NCBI RefSeq assembly: GCF_001431425.1
Contig: NZ_LDJG01000033.1
Location: forward strand, 1 to 44,924
Reading direction: 5' to 3'
From: Stenotrophomonas nitritireducens
GTDB taxonomy: Bacteria; Pseudomonadota; Gammaproteobacteria; Xanthomonadales; Xanthomonadaceae
DNA length: 44,924 bases
A program made the position numbers and the translations under genes. The notes beneath the pieces are model-generated. The model was not told the origin of the DNA and did not search any database. It saw only the letters and a list, made by a program, of their open reading frames with translations. Below, one piece after another: positions 16,586-26,584 of this stretch; the first letter of the stretch is position 1, and the number at the start of each line of letters is the position of its first letter.

Positions 16586-17034
16586 GGGGCGCCGTCCTCG
16601 CCCGACAGCTGGGCCTGGCGGGCGCGCCGGGCGCCGAGGTCGTCCATCTCGCGCTGGTCGCGGCGGTCTTCGACTTTCTGTTCCTGCGCGCGGTAGCTGG
16701 CGGCCAGCTGTTCCAGCACCTGCTTGTCGCGGCTGGCCAGCAGCAGCCGCGCGCGTTCGGCATCGACCCGCTCGCGGTTGCGGTCCACGGTCTGGCTCTG
16801 CTGCTCTACGGCGCTGTCCAGGCGGTCGAGGAAGGCGCGCCGGTTCATCAGCTGCGACGGGCTGGTGGCGGCCATCTGCGCGCCGGCGTATTCGTCGGCG
16901 TAGCGGCGCAGCTCCTCCAGGCGCGAGAGGTGCATGTCCAGCGCCTGCTGGCGTTCGGCCAGGGCGCGGGCGACCTCGTCTTCGTGATCCTGCGCACGGC
17001 GCAGCAGGGGGTCCAGGCGACGGGATTGCTTCAT
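16582..17034 (-). CDS. fliJ: flagellar export chaperone / stalk protein FliJ
   Basis: FliJ links the FliI ATPase ring to FlhA and escorts export substrates. The 150-residue product starts at the ATG at 17034 (MKQSRRLDPLLRRAQDHE), whose ATGA overlaps the fliI stop. The frame runs open far upstream inside fliI, but that is a high-GC artefact. The protein is almost entirely charged and helical (coiled coil), rich in Arg, Glu, Gln and Ala, as expected for FliJ. It overlaps fliK by 4 nt. Confidence 0.92.
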   Translation of the reverse strand: MKQSRRLDPLLRRAQDHEDEVARALAERQQALDMHLSRLEELRRYADEYAGAQMAATSPSQLMNRRAFLDRLDSAVEQQSQTVDRNRERVDAERARLLLASRDKQVLEQLAASYRAQEQKVEDRRDQREMDDLGARRARQAQLSGEDGAP

Positions 17035-18440
17035 GGGACGTTCTCGCTTTCGACCAGGCGTTTCAACGCGGCAAGGCTGTGGGGTAGGTCGGCGGCCAGG
17101 CTGACGTCCTGGCCGAGGAATTCGAGGATTTCCGGCCAGCGCTCCAGCGCTTCGTCGGTGGCCGGGTCGTTGCCGCGCTGGTAGGCGCCGATGGCGATCA
17201 GGTCGCGGTTTGCAGAATACGCCGCCACCAGCCGCTTGAGCTTGCGGATACGCAGGCGCCAGGCGTCGTCGGCGATGTCCTGGACCACGCGGCTGACCGA
17301 GGATTCCACGTCGATGGCCGGGTACAGGCCCGAATCGGCGACCCGCCGCGAGAGCAGGATGTGGCCGTCGAGGATGGCCCGGGCCGCGTCGGCGATCGGG
17401 TCCTGCGGATCGTCGCCTTCGGTGAGCACGGTATAGAAGGCGGTGATCGAACCGCGTCCCTTGGCGCCGTTGCCGGCGCGCTCGACCAGCGCCGGCAGCT
17501 TGGCGAACACGCTGGGCGGGTAGCCGCGGGTGGTCGGCGGTTCGCCGACGGACAGGCCGATCTCGCGCTGCGCCTGGGCGAAGCGGGTCAGCGAATCCAT
17601 CAGCAGCAATACGTTCAGGCCCTGGTCGCGGAACCACTCGGCGATGGCGGTGGCGCGGTAGGCACCGTGCAGGCGCGCCAGCGGCGGGCGGTCGGCCGGG
17701 GCGGCGACGACCACGGCGCGGCGCAGGCCTTCCTCGCCCAGGGTGGTCTCGACGAAGTCGCGCACTTCGCGGCCGCGTTCGCCGATCAGGCCCACGACAA
17801 TGACGTCGGCCGAAGTGAAGCGGGTCATCATGCCGAGCAGCGTCGATTTGCCGACGCCGGAGCCGGCGAACAGGCCCACGCGCTGGCCGCGGCCGATCGG
17901 CAGCAGCGCGTTGATCGCGCGCACACCCACGTCCAGCGGCTGGGTGATGGGTTCGCGGGCCAGCGGGTTGATCGACACGCCGGCCATGCCGGCACTGCCT
18001 TCGGCGCGGATCGGCCCCTTGCCGTCCAGCGGCACGCCGTCGCTGTCGATGACGCGGCCGAGCAGGCCTTCGCCGACCTCGACGCCGCCGCGCCGGTACG
18101 AAGGCACCACGCGCGCGTTCGGCAACAGGCCATGCAGTTCGGCGCTGGGCATCAGGTAGGTGCGTTCGCCGGCAAAACCGACCACTTCGGCATCGACCCA
18201 GCCGCCGTCGACCTCGACCTTGCAGGTAGCGCCCATCGGCGCTTCGCAGCCGACCGCTTCCAGGGTCAGCCCGACCGCACGGCGCAGCACGCCCTCGCGG
18301 ATCAGGCCGCGGCCGTGGCCCGGTTCGATGTCGATGGCATCCAGCCGTGCGGCCAGGCGCAGGTTGCGCGCGGCCGCCCAACCGGCGCGGGCCGGGGGCG
18401 GGCTGTCGGGCAGCGGGGTATCGGCGACCGCAGGATTCAT
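17031..18440 (-). CDS. fliI: flagellar export ATPase FliI
   Basis: FliI is the hexameric ATPase of the flagellar export apparatus, related to the F1 beta subunit. The 469-residue product has Walker A AGSGVGKST at residues 192-200, a GERGREVRDFVE segment, Walker B LLLMDSLTRFAQAQREI, and the PPTTRGYPPSVF signature. The N-terminal tail that binds FliH is Pro-rich. It overlaps fliH and fliJ by 4 nt each. Confidence 0.97.
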   Translation of the reverse strand: MNPAVADTPLPDSPPPARAGWAAARNLRLAARLDAIDIEPGHGRGLIREGVLRRAVGLTLEAVGCEAPMGATCKVEVDGGWVDAEVVGFAGERTYLMPSAELHGLLPNARVVPSYRRGGVEVGEGLLGRVIDSDGVPLDGKGPIRAEGSAGMAGVSINPLAREPITQPLDVGVRAINALLPIGRGQRVGLFAGSGVGKSTLLGMMTRFTSADVIVVGLIGERGREVRDFVETTLGEEGLRRAVVVAAPADRPPLARLHGAYRATAIAEWFRDQGLNVLLLMDSLTRFAQAQREIGLSVGEPPTTRGYPPSVFAKLPALVERAGNGAKGRGSITAFYTVLTEGDDPQDPIADAARAILDGHILLSRRVADSGLYPAIDVESSVSRVVQDIADDAWRLRIRKLKRLVAAYSANRDLIAIGAYQRGNDPATDEALERWPEILEFLGQDVSLAADLPHSLAALKRLVESENVP

Positions 18441-19084
18441 TGCGTGGCTCCGGCCTTGCGCATCACCGTGGACAGGGCCGCGCGCAGGCGCGCGTCGAGC
18501 GTGCCATCGATGCGCACGCTCTCGGCATGCACGCGCAGGTCGCCGCGGCTCAGGCCCGGGTCCGGGCTCAGGCGCTGGCCGGGGGCCAGCTTCAGCAGCG
18601 GCGCCAGCGCGGCGATGTCGTCCGGATGCAGGCGCACTTCCACGTCGCGGCTGCTGCCGCCGACGGCGTCCAGCGCCTCGACGACCAGTTCCTGCAGCAA
18701 CGCCGGCTCGGCTTCATAGGCACGGCCGAGCAGTTGCCCGGCCACGCGCACCGCCAGTTCGCCCAGCGCGGCCACCACTTCGCCTTCCAGGCGCAGCAGC
18801 GGGCGGCTGAAGTTGTCCACGATGCCCTCGATCTGCGCGACCAGCCGGCGCACTTCGGCCTGGCCCTGGGCCAGGCCCTCGGCATGCCCTTCGGCCTGTC
18901 CCTGTTCCAGCCCTTCCCTGTAGGCGGCGTCCTGGATGGCCTGGATTTCCTCCAGGGTCGGCGGCTGCGGCATGGGCTCGGCGGGCATTCCCGCGGCACC
19001 GGCCGGGCTGGCCTCCGGCGCCTCGCGCGACGAGCCCGGCAGGGCGCCGAGATCAGGGGCCGTCCAGCGCACGACCGGGCTCAC
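18437..19084 (-). CDS. fliH: flagellar export ATPase regulator FliH
   Basis: FliH dimers hold FliI in check and anchor it to the C-ring. The 215-residue protein carries the characteristic run of glycines spaced by four (GLEQGQAEGHAEGLAQGQAE, about residues 58-77), a GxxxG helix-packing repeat typical of FliH. An amphipathic helical part and a C-terminal FliI-binding domain follow. The N-terminus is Pro/Ala-rich. It overlaps fliG and fliI by 4 nt each. Confidence 0.94.
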   Translation of the reverse strand: MSPVVRWTAPDLGALPGSSREAPEASPAGAAGMPAEPMPQPPTLEEIQAIQDAAYREGLEQGQAEGHAEGLAQGQAEVRRLVAQIEGIVDNFSRPLLRLEGEVVAALGELAVRVAGQLLGRAYEAEPALLQELVVEALDAVGGSSRDVEVRLHPDDIAALAPLLKLAPGQRLSPDPGLSRGDLRVHAESVRIDGTLDARLRAALSTVMRKAGATQ

Positions 19085-20088
19085 AGCATGGTCTCCGCGT
19101 TGCCGCCGATGGTGACCGTGCCTTCATCGGCCATGCGCTTGACGATGGCCAGGATCTCGCGCTGCGCGGTCTCCACGTCGGACAGCTTGACCGGGCCGCG
19201 CGCTTCCATGTCCTCCAGCAGGATCTCGGCGGCGCGCTGGGACATGTTGCGGGTGATCTTGTCGCGCACCTTGATGTCCGCGCCGCGCAGGGCCAGGCCC
19301 AGGCGTTCGCCGCTGACCTCGCGCAGTACCAGCTGCATCTCGCGGTCGTCCAGGTCCACCAGGTCGTCGAACACGAACATCAGGTCCTGGATGCGGCTGC
19401 CCAGCGGCGCATCGACCTGCGCGATCGAACTGAGAATGGCCTGGTCCTGGCCGCCGTCCATGAAGTTGAGGATGTTGGCCGCGCACTGCACGCCGCCGAT
19501 GTTGGACGACTTCAGGTTCTGGTTGCCGGCGAACTGGCGCTCCATGATCTCGTTGAGTTCGTTCAGCGCGTTGGGCGGAATGCCGTCGAGTGTGGCGATG
19601 CGCAGCAGCACGTCCACCCGGGTGCGCTCGGGCAGCAGCTTCAGCGCGTCGGCGGCCTGGTCGTTCTCCAGGTGCGACATGACGATGGCGATGATCTGCG
19701 GATGCTCGTTGCGCACCAGGTCGGCAACCGCGCGCGGATCCATCCACTTCAGCGTATCCAGGCCGGTGGTGTTGCGGCCCAGCAGGATGCGGTCGATCAG
19801 GTTGTTGGCCTTCTCGTTGCCAAGGGCCTGCACCAGCATGTTGCGGATGTAGTCGTCCGAGCCGACGCTGAGCGAGGTCTTGTTGCCCAGCTCGTTGCCG
19901 AACTCGTCCATGACCAGCTGCACCTGTTCGCGGCTGACGTCGGTCAGGGTGGCCATGGCGATGCCGATCTTCTGCACCTCCTTGGGCTCCATGTGGCGCA
20001 GCACCTCGGCAGCGTCGGATTCGCCCAGCGACAGCAGCAGCACGGCGGCGCGCTGCACGCCGGTCATCGCGGCAATGGACTCAGTCAT
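19081..20088 (-). CDS. fliG: flagellar motor switch protein FliG
   Basis: FliG couples the stator to the rotor. The 335-residue protein has the N-terminal FliF-binding domain, the middle EHPQ motif at 128-131, and a C-terminal torque domain with the charged helix FVFDDLVDLDDREMQLVLREV. It overlaps the fliF stop by 8 nt and fliH by 4 nt. Length and motifs are standard. Confidence 0.97.
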   Translation of the reverse strand: MTESIAAMTGVQRAAVLLLSLGESDAAEVLRHMEPKEVQKIGIAMATLTDVSREQVQLVMDEFGNELGNKTSLSVGSDDYIRNMLVQALGNEKANNLIDRILLGRNTTGLDTLKWMDPRAVADLVRNEHPQIIAIVMSHLENDQAADALKLLPERTRVDVLLRIATLDGIPPNALNELNEIMERQFAGNQNLKSSNIGGVQCAANILNFMDGGQDQAILSSIAQVDAPLGSRIQDLMFVFDDLVDLDDREMQLVLREVSGERLGLALRGADIKVRDKITRNMSQRAAEILLEDMEARGPVKLSDVETAQREILAIVKRMADEGTVTIGGNAETML

Positions 20089-21721
20089 TGGCCACCCATC
20101 CCTTCACCACCTGGGCCACGCGCTTGGAATCGGCCCTGACCGCTTCGCGCGCCATGCGCAGGCGTTCCTCGTAGGCGTCAAGCGGCAGCGCCAGCGGCGC
20201 GGCGCCGCCCAGCTTGAGGTGATCGTTCGGCAGGCCCGGCAGGCCTTCGTCCTCGACCAGGTGCACATCGGCCCTGAGCGGGTCCTGGCCCGGGCCGGGC
20301 AGGGACTTGGGCGGGCCGGCGATCTGGCGCAGCGCCGGGCGCAGCACGCCGAACAGCAGGGCCAGCACCACGATGGCGCCGAGCACCAGGCGCAGGCCGT
20401 CGCGCACCTGCGGGTTCTCCCACCACTTGGGCTGTTCCACCGGCAGCGTCTCGCGCACGAAGGGCGCATTCATCACCGACACCGTGTCGCCGCGTGCGGT
20501 ATCGAAACCCACCGCCTGCTTCACCAGCGCTTCGACACGGGTCAGTTCGGCGGCGCTGAGCGCCTGGTCGCTGGTCTTGCCGTTGCTGCCGGTGCGCGGC
20601 ACGTGGTCGACCAGCACCGCCACCGACACCCGCTTGACGCGTCCGGCCGGCTGCCGGGTGTGTTGCAGTGTGCGGTCCAGCTCGTAGTTGCGGGTGGCGT
20701 TCTTGCTGCTTTCGGTCGGCGTGGCGGCGGTGACCGGTGCGGCCTGCGGGCCGGGCGGGGTGTTGCTGGCCGCCCCCGGGACGCCCTGCGGGCCCTGGGT
20801 GCTGGTGGTGTTCTCGCTGATCTGCTCGCTGCGCACCTTCTGCGGCTCGCCGTTGTACAGCTCGCGCGCTTCCTCGGTGATGGAGAAATCCATGTCCACG
20901 CTGACTTCCGGATTGACCCGGCCCGGGCCGGTCATCGGCTCGAGCAGCTCGCGGATGCGCTGGTTGTAGGAAGTCTCCAGACGGCGCACCTGGTCGAACT
21001 GCGCCGCGTTCATCGCCGCTTCGCTGTTCGGGTCGGAGATGGTCAGCATGCGTCCGCTCTGGTCGACCACCGTGACCCGCTCCGGCGCCAGGTCCGGAAT
21101 GCTGGAAGCGACCATGTGCACGATCGCATCGACCTGGTTGCGCTCCAGCTGCTGGCCCGAACGCAGTTCCAGCACCACCGAGGCGCTGGCGACATCGCGC
21201 TGGCGGGTGAAGGCGCTGGGCTTGGGAATGGCCAGGTGCACGCGCGCGTCGCGCACCGGGCGCAGGGTGCTGATGGTGCGCACCAGTTCGGTTTCCAGCG
21301 CGTGCTGGTAGCGGGCGTTCTCCATGAACTGGCTGACGCCGAAGCCAGGGTCGCGCTCCATCAGCTCGAAGCCGAGCCGGCCGTTGTCGGCCAGGCCGGA
21401 GCCGGCCAGCTTGAGGCGGGCGTCGTGGATGTTCTTCTCCGGCACGCTGATCGCGCCGGTGGCCGCGTCCAGCTCGAAGGGAATCTGCGCGGCGCGCAGC
21501 AGGTCGGTGGCCTCGGCGGTCGCCTTCTGGTCCAGGCCGGTGTAGAGCGGCGCCATCGGCGTCTTCTGCGCCCAGAAGAACACGAACAGGCCGGCCGCCA
21601 CCGCGATGGCGATCATCGCCATCAGGCCCAGCCGCCGGGTGATCTGCAGGCTCTGCAGCCGGTCGAACCAGACGCCGGCCTTTTCCGAATTGAGTGAATC
21701 CTTGGACAGCGCGAGTGCCAT
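20081..21721 (-). CDS. fliF: flagellar MS-ring protein FliF
   Basis: FliF forms the MS ring in the inner membrane, the first structure assembled. The 546-residue protein has an N-terminal membrane helix (about 33-51), ring-building motifs including APLYTGLD and ENARYQHALETELVRTI, a Pro/Gly/Thr-rich loop in the periplasmic part, a second membrane helix (LRLVLGAIVVLALLFGVL) and a C-terminal FliG-binding tail ending VAQVVKGWV. It lies 13 nt downstream of fliE. Confidence 0.97.
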   Translation of the reverse strand: MALALSKDSLNSEKAGVWFDRLQSLQITRRLGLMAMIAIAVAAGLFVFFWAQKTPMAPLYTGLDQKATAEATDLLRAAQIPFELDAATGAISVPEKNIHDARLKLAGSGLADNGRLGFELMERDPGFGVSQFMENARYQHALETELVRTISTLRPVRDARVHLAIPKPSAFTRQRDVASASVVLELRSGQQLERNQVDAIVHMVASSIPDLAPERVTVVDQSGRMLTISDPNSEAAMNAAQFDQVRRLETSYNQRIRELLEPMTGPGRVNPEVSVDMDFSITEEARELYNGEPQKVRSEQISENTTSTQGPQGVPGAASNTPPGPQAAPVTAATPTESSKNATRNYELDRTLQHTRQPAGRVKRVSVAVLVDHVPRTGSNGKTSDQALSAAELTRVEALVKQAVGFDTARGDTVSVMNAPFVRETLPVEQPKWWENPQVRDGLRLVLGAIVVLALLFGVLRPALRQIAGPPKSLPGPGQDPLRADVHLVEDEGLPGLPNDHLKLGGAAPLALPLDAYEERLRMAREAVRADSKRVAQVVKGWVAND

Positions 21722-21734
21722 GGCGACCGGTTCC

Positions 21735-22097
21735 TTACAGCGGCATGTTCATCACGTCCTGGTAAGCCTGGACGAGACGGTTGCGGACTTCCACGGTGGC
21801 GCGGAACGCCAGCTGGGACTGCTGGGAGGCGATCATGACCTTGGCCAGGTCGGCGCCGGAATCGCCGCGCTCGAAGGCGGCGGCCAGGGCGCCGGAAACC
21901 TGCTGGCTGCGGTTGACGTCGGCCAGGGCGCCCTGCAGCGTGTCGGTGAAGCTGGGGGCCGGCGCGCTGGCGGGCCGGATTCCGGCCAGTCCCTCGATGG
22001 CGTTGCTGCGCGCGACGTCGGCGGCCGGCAACGGCTGGCTCACCTGGGTCTGGTAGCTGCGGATCTGGGAAAGGATGGAATTGACGGAGTGGGACAT
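21735..22097 (-). CDS. fliE: flagellar MS ring-rod adapter FliE
   Basis: FliE joins the MS ring to the rod. I choose the ATG at 22097 (MSHSVNSILSQIRSYQ), giving 120 residues. Two upstream in-frame ATGs exist (22133 and 22181). However, a full sigma-54 promoter at 22135-22150 predicts a transcript starting near 22124, downstream of both, so only 22097 can be on that message. The GGAG that seems to serve the 22133 start is part of that promoter. The family C-terminus, ATVEVRNRLVQAYQDVMNMPL, is clear. fliE heads the fliEFGHIJK operon. Confidence 0.9.
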   Translation of the reverse strand: MSHSVNSILSQIRSYQTQVSQPLPAADVARSNAIEGLAGIRPASAPAPSFTDTLQGALADVNRSQQVSGALAAAFERGDSGADLAKVMIASQQSQLAFRATVEVRNRLVQAYQDVMNMPL

Positions 22098-22134
22098 CGA
22101 CACGTTTCCAGACAGGGGTTGCTGCCCGTTCATC

Positions 22135-22150
22135 TGCAAGCTCCGTGCCG
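22135..22150 (-). promoter_or_regulatory. sigma-54 promoter of the fliE operon
   Basis: The minus strand reads CGGCACG-N4-TTGCA, with GG (22149-22148) and GC (22137-22136) separated by ten bases. The leader from the predicted start (about 22124) to the fliE ATG is about 27 nt. It lies in the 233-nt gap downstream of fleQ, whose product would be its activator. Confidence 0.8.
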
Positions 22151-22288
22151 GAAGCGGCTGACGGATTTCCGCCGCTTTCATGCGCCTGCGGGGGCGGTTG
22201 CGCCCGCGATTGCCATCGCGCCAATTACCCGCCGGCGTCCGCGGGCTCGTCTCGAATCCTTCCGGTCCGGCCCGCGCGACGGCACCGG

Positions 22289-22324
22289 CAGGGCCCGCGT
22301 CCGCCGGAGCGGGATCGGGCCCTG
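22289..22324 (-). repeat. inverted repeat just after fleQ
   Basis: CAGGGCCCG and CGGGCCCTG are perfect 9-bp arms separated by 18 nt, beginning 6 nt after the fleQ stop. No T-run follows, so it may be a weak or Rho-assisted terminator that separates fleQ from the fliE promoter. Confidence 0.5.
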
Positions 22325-22330
22325 TCAGGC

Positions 22331-23792
<1,462 letters not shown>

Positions 23793-23800
<8 letters not shown>

Positions 23801-24176
23801 GGCCCTCTTCCTGCCGGACGCTATCCAGGATCGGCATGACTTCCTGGATATAGGACAGCTTGCTGACGAAATTATCCGCGCCGGCACGCTGGGCGTGCTC
23901 GCGGTGCTCGGCATCGTCGAAATGGCTGGCGATCACGATGTAGGGGGGCTCGTCCTGGGTCTTGATCAGGCGCGTGGCCTGCAGGCCGCCCATCTCCGGC
24001 ATCGCCAGGTCCATCAGCACCACCCGCGGGCGCAGCGCCTCGGAGCGCTCGATGGCCTCCAGGCCGTTGGCCGCGCTGCCGACGATCTCCAGCCAGTCGA
24101 CCTTGCGGAAATGGCGCATGGCCGCGTTGATGAAGCCTTCGTGGTCGTCGACCAGCAGAACGGTGAGCTTGCTCAT
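23793..24176 (-). CDS. vemR: single-domain response regulator VemR
   Basis: A 127-residue CheY-like receiver with Asp10-Asp11, Asp56 in VVLMDLAMP and a conserved Lys in FVSKLS. The switch Thr is a Ser (VIASHFDD). In Xanthomonas campestris, the gene between rpoN2 and fleQ is vemR, an atypical regulator that affects motility, exopolysaccharide and virulence; position and Asp56 both match. The start at 24176 ([13 protein letters not shown]) gives the family length; an ATG at 24221 lies inside rpoN. There is no output domain, so it likely works by protein contact, possibly with FleQ. It lies 13 nt after rpoN2. Confidence 0.9.
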
Positions 24177-24189
24177 GGAATTCCTCGGA

Positions 24190-25596
24190 TCAGCCTGCGC
24201 GGGCCAGCAACGGACGCGCATTGTGCCGCTTCCGCTCGCGTGCGGGGGCGATGTCCAGCTGTTCGCGGTACTTGGCCACCGTACGGCGGGCGATGTTGAC
24301 GCCCTGACGCGACAGCAGCACGGCGATGGCCTCGTCGGCCAGCGGCCGCGCCGCCGGCTCGGATTCGATCAGGCGCCGCACCATGGCCTTGACCGCCTGT
24401 CCGGAAATGCTGGCCCCGTCCAGGCGCACGGCGAAGAAATGCTTCAGTTCGAACGTGCCGCGCGGGGTCTGCATGTATTTGCCGGAGGTGATGCGCGAGA
24501 CGGTGGACTCGTGCATGCCGATGGCGTCGGCCACTTCCTTCAGGGTCAGCGGCGCCATGGCCTCCTCGCCCTCGGCCAGGAACGCGGCCTGGCGCTCGAC
24601 GATGACCCGCGCGGTGCGCAGCAGGGTGTCGTAGCGCATGGACAGGCCGCGGGTGAACCAGCGCGCTTCCTGCAGCATCTCGCGCATGGGCTGGGCGGCG
24701 CTGCCCTCGGTGGCGGCCAGGGCGCGTTCGTAGGTGGGGTTGAGGGTCACCCGCGGCGCCGTGGCCGGGTTCAGCGCCACCCGCCACTGGCCGTCCGCGC
24801 GCCAGGCCACCACTTCCGGGATGACCGCCGATTCTTCCTGCGGCTGCAGGGTGTCGGCGGGGCGGGGCTGCAGCGACAGAATGAGGCGGATCGCCTCCAG
24901 CACGTCGGCCTGCTCGGCATCCAGCTGCCGGGCGATCGCCGCATAGTCATGGCTGGCGAGCAACTGCAGGTCCTCACCCAGCAGCCTTGCCGCCAGGTGC
25001 CGGGCGGGCACGGCGCCGGGCAGGGCGGCCAGCTGCACCTGCAGGCATTCGCGCAGGTCGCGGGCGGCCATGCCGGCCGGCTCGCCCTGCAGCAGGCGCT
25101 GGCGGATGCTTTCCACGTGCGCGCCGTCGCGGTCGAAGCGGGCACTGGCGAGCAGGGTCAGCTGCGGCAGCGGCGCCTGCAGGTAGCCGGCGTCGTCGCA
25201 GTGCTCCAGCCAGAAGGCGGCGATGGACAGGTCGCCCTCGTCCAGGTCCAGAGCCAACGCCTGCAGGATGCGCAGGTGCGGGTCGCTGGATTCGCCCATG
25301 GCCAGCCGCGCGGTGCGGTCTTCCTCGGCGTCGTTCCAGCTGGCGCCAGCCACGTCCCACATCGAGCTCTCCGGGAGCTCGTCGAACGCCGCCGTCTCCG
25401 CCTGCGCATCGCCGCCGGAAGCGTCCGCCGCGGGAGTGGCTTCTTCCTCGAGTTCGAGCAGCGGGTTGTTCTCCAGCGCCTGGCGGATCTCCTGCTCCAG
25501 CTGCATGCCGTTGAGCTGCAGCAGGCGGATGGATTGCAGCAGGGCGGGCGTGAGGTGGAGCTGCTGGCCGAGCTGGGTGGCGAGCGTGGTCTTCAT
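24190..25596 (-). CDS. rpoN: sigma-54 factor RpoN2
   Basis: RNA polymerase sigma-54. The 468-residue protein has the Gln/Leu-rich region I (LATQLGQQLHLTPALLQSIRLLQLNGMQLEQEI), an acidic region II, the core-binding domain and a DNA-binding C-terminus with the RpoN box ARRTVAKYRE at about 436-445. Being in the flagellar cluster next to vemR and fleQ, it corresponds to the RpoN2 paralogue of xanthomonads. A second, housekeeping-type rpoN probably lies elsewhere in the genome but cannot be checked here. It is expected to read the seven GG-N10-GC promoters found in this window. Confidence 0.95.
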   Translation of the reverse strand: MKTTLATQLGQQLHLTPALLQSIRLLQLNGMQLEQEIRQALENNPLLELEEEATPAADASGGDAQAETAAFDELPESSMWDVAGASWNDAEEDRTARLAMGESSDPHLRILQALALDLDEGDLSIAAFWLEHCDDAGYLQAPLPQLTLLASARFDRDGAHVESIRQRLLQGEPAGMAARDLRECLQVQLAALPGAVPARHLAARLLGEDLQLLASHDYAAIARQLDAEQADVLEAIRLILSLQPRPADTLQPQEESAVIPEVVAWRADGQWRVALNPATAPRVTLNPTYERALAATEGSAAQPMREMLQEARWFTRGLSMRYDTLLRTARVIVERQAAFLAEGEEAMAPLTLKEVADAIGMHESTVSRITSGKYMQTPRGTFELKHFFAVRLDGASISGQAVKAMVRRLIESEPAARPLADEAIAVLLSRQGVNIARRTVAKYREQLDIAPARERKRHNARPLLARAG

Positions 25597-25677
25597 TTCG
25601 TCTGATCCCCGGGGGCGCCATGTGAAGCGACCGTTATGGAACGCATCTTGCGTAGGGGGTGTCAGGGAATGAATAGG

Positions 25678-25726
25678 AAAAAACCCTCATGCACATGGGT
25701 TTATCCCTACGCCATGTAGGGATTTT
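25678..25726. terminator. paired hairpins with A/T tracts ahead of rpoN2 (possible bidirectional terminator)
   Basis: Two adjacent inverted repeats lie here. AAACCC/GGGTTT (25681-25702, 10-nt loop) is followed on the minus strand by a run of six T. ATCCCTAC/GTAGGGAT (25703-25723, 5-nt loop) is followed on the plus strand by TTTTCC. The region is visibly AT-richer than its surroundings. It lies 140 nt beyond the response-regulator stop and about 80 nt upstream of rpoN2, so it could end the fliD-to-regulator transcript, act as an operator, or both. Confidence 0.5.
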
Positions 25727-25866
25727 CCTTACTTTGCGCCATTAATCCGTCGCCACAGTCGGGGCGGGGATTTGCCCATCAATGACTTACGGAATTCTGA
25801 CGCCGCACGCGACGGATTTCCGAATCTGTGACACGGTTCCTGAGAGCGAAGGGCCGCCCTGCGCGC

Positions 25867-26511
25867 TCAGGCAAGCTCCTGCTGGTGGCGTACCGCAAGC
25901 AGAAGCAGGTCGTTGGCGCGGCGGCAGCCCAGGGCTTCCATCATGCGCGCGCGGTGGGTTTCCACCGTCTTGACGCTGATCCCCAGTTCCGCGGCGATTT
26001 CCTTGGTGGTCTGGCCATTGCCGAGCTGGCGCAGGATCTGCCGCTGGCGCGGCGACAGCGCGGCGATGCCGGTGGGGCGTTCGCGCCCGAGCATGGGCGC
26101 GAGCATGCGCGCGGAGATCTGCGGGCTGAGGAACACCTGCCCGGAGTGGGCCGCACGCAGGGCGATTTCCAGCTCCTGCGGCGCGGCGTCCTTGACCACG
26201 AAGCCCACCGCCCCGCGGTCCAGTGCGTCGCGCACATGCGCGGTGTCGTCGTGCATGGACATCATCACCACGCGCGCCTGCGGCACCTTGCGACGGATGT
26301 CGGACAAAGCCTCCAGGCCGCTGCGGCCGGGCAGGGAAAGGTCCATCAGCACCACGTCCGGATGCTGCTGCACGGCCAGTTCCAGCGCCTGTTCCGCGTT
26401 GCTGGCCTCGCCGGTCACCAGCACGCCGCCGAACGTCTGCAGCAGGCGGCACAGTCCGGCACGGACCAGCGTATGGTCATCGACAATCAGGACACGCACG
26501 GTAACGGGCAT
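25867..26511 (-). CDS. orphan NarL/LuxR-family response regulator
   Basis: A 214-residue two-domain regulator. The receiver has Asp11-Asp12, Asp57 in VVLMDLSLPG, a Ser switch residue (MMSMHDD) and Lys in FVVKDAAP. The LuxR-type helix-turn-helix is at about 152-195 (LSPRQRQILRQL to TKEIAAELGISVKTVETHRARMM). No sensor kinase gene is adjacent, so the partner is unknown. It lies between the PilZ-like gene and rpoN2. The 73-nt gap before it has a weak sigma-70-like arrangement (TTGGCG-N18-TAAGGT), so it may have its own promoter. The targets are unknown; local flagellar regulation is an inference from position. Confidence 0.9.
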   Translation of the reverse strand: MPVTVRVLIVDDHTLVRAGLCRLLQTFGGVLVTGEASNAEQALELAVQQHPDVVLMDLSLPGRSGLEALSDIRRKVPQARVVMMSMHDDTAHVRDALDRGAVGFVVKDAAPQELEIALRAAHSGQVFLSPQISARMLAPMLGRERPTGIAALSPRQRQILRQLGNGQTTKEIAAELGISVKTVETHRARMMEALGCRRANDLLLLAVRHQQELA

Positions 26512-26584
26512 CGCTTGGGAATGGCCGCACCTTAGCCGAGCGCGCGCGTGCGCGCCAAGCGGCGAAGGTCATGGACGGGCGGGT

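Noticed and set aside
22098..22330. An N-terminal extension of FliE from ATGs at 22133 or 22181
   Set aside because: Both lie upstream of the predicted sigma-54 transcription start; the apparent GGAG ribosome site is part of the promoter core.
26512..26584. Sigma-70-like promoter TTGGCG-N18-TAAGGT ahead of the response regulator, as a separate feature
   Set aside because: Only four of six and three of six matches with non-ideal spacing; mentioned in the gene entry but too weak to list.
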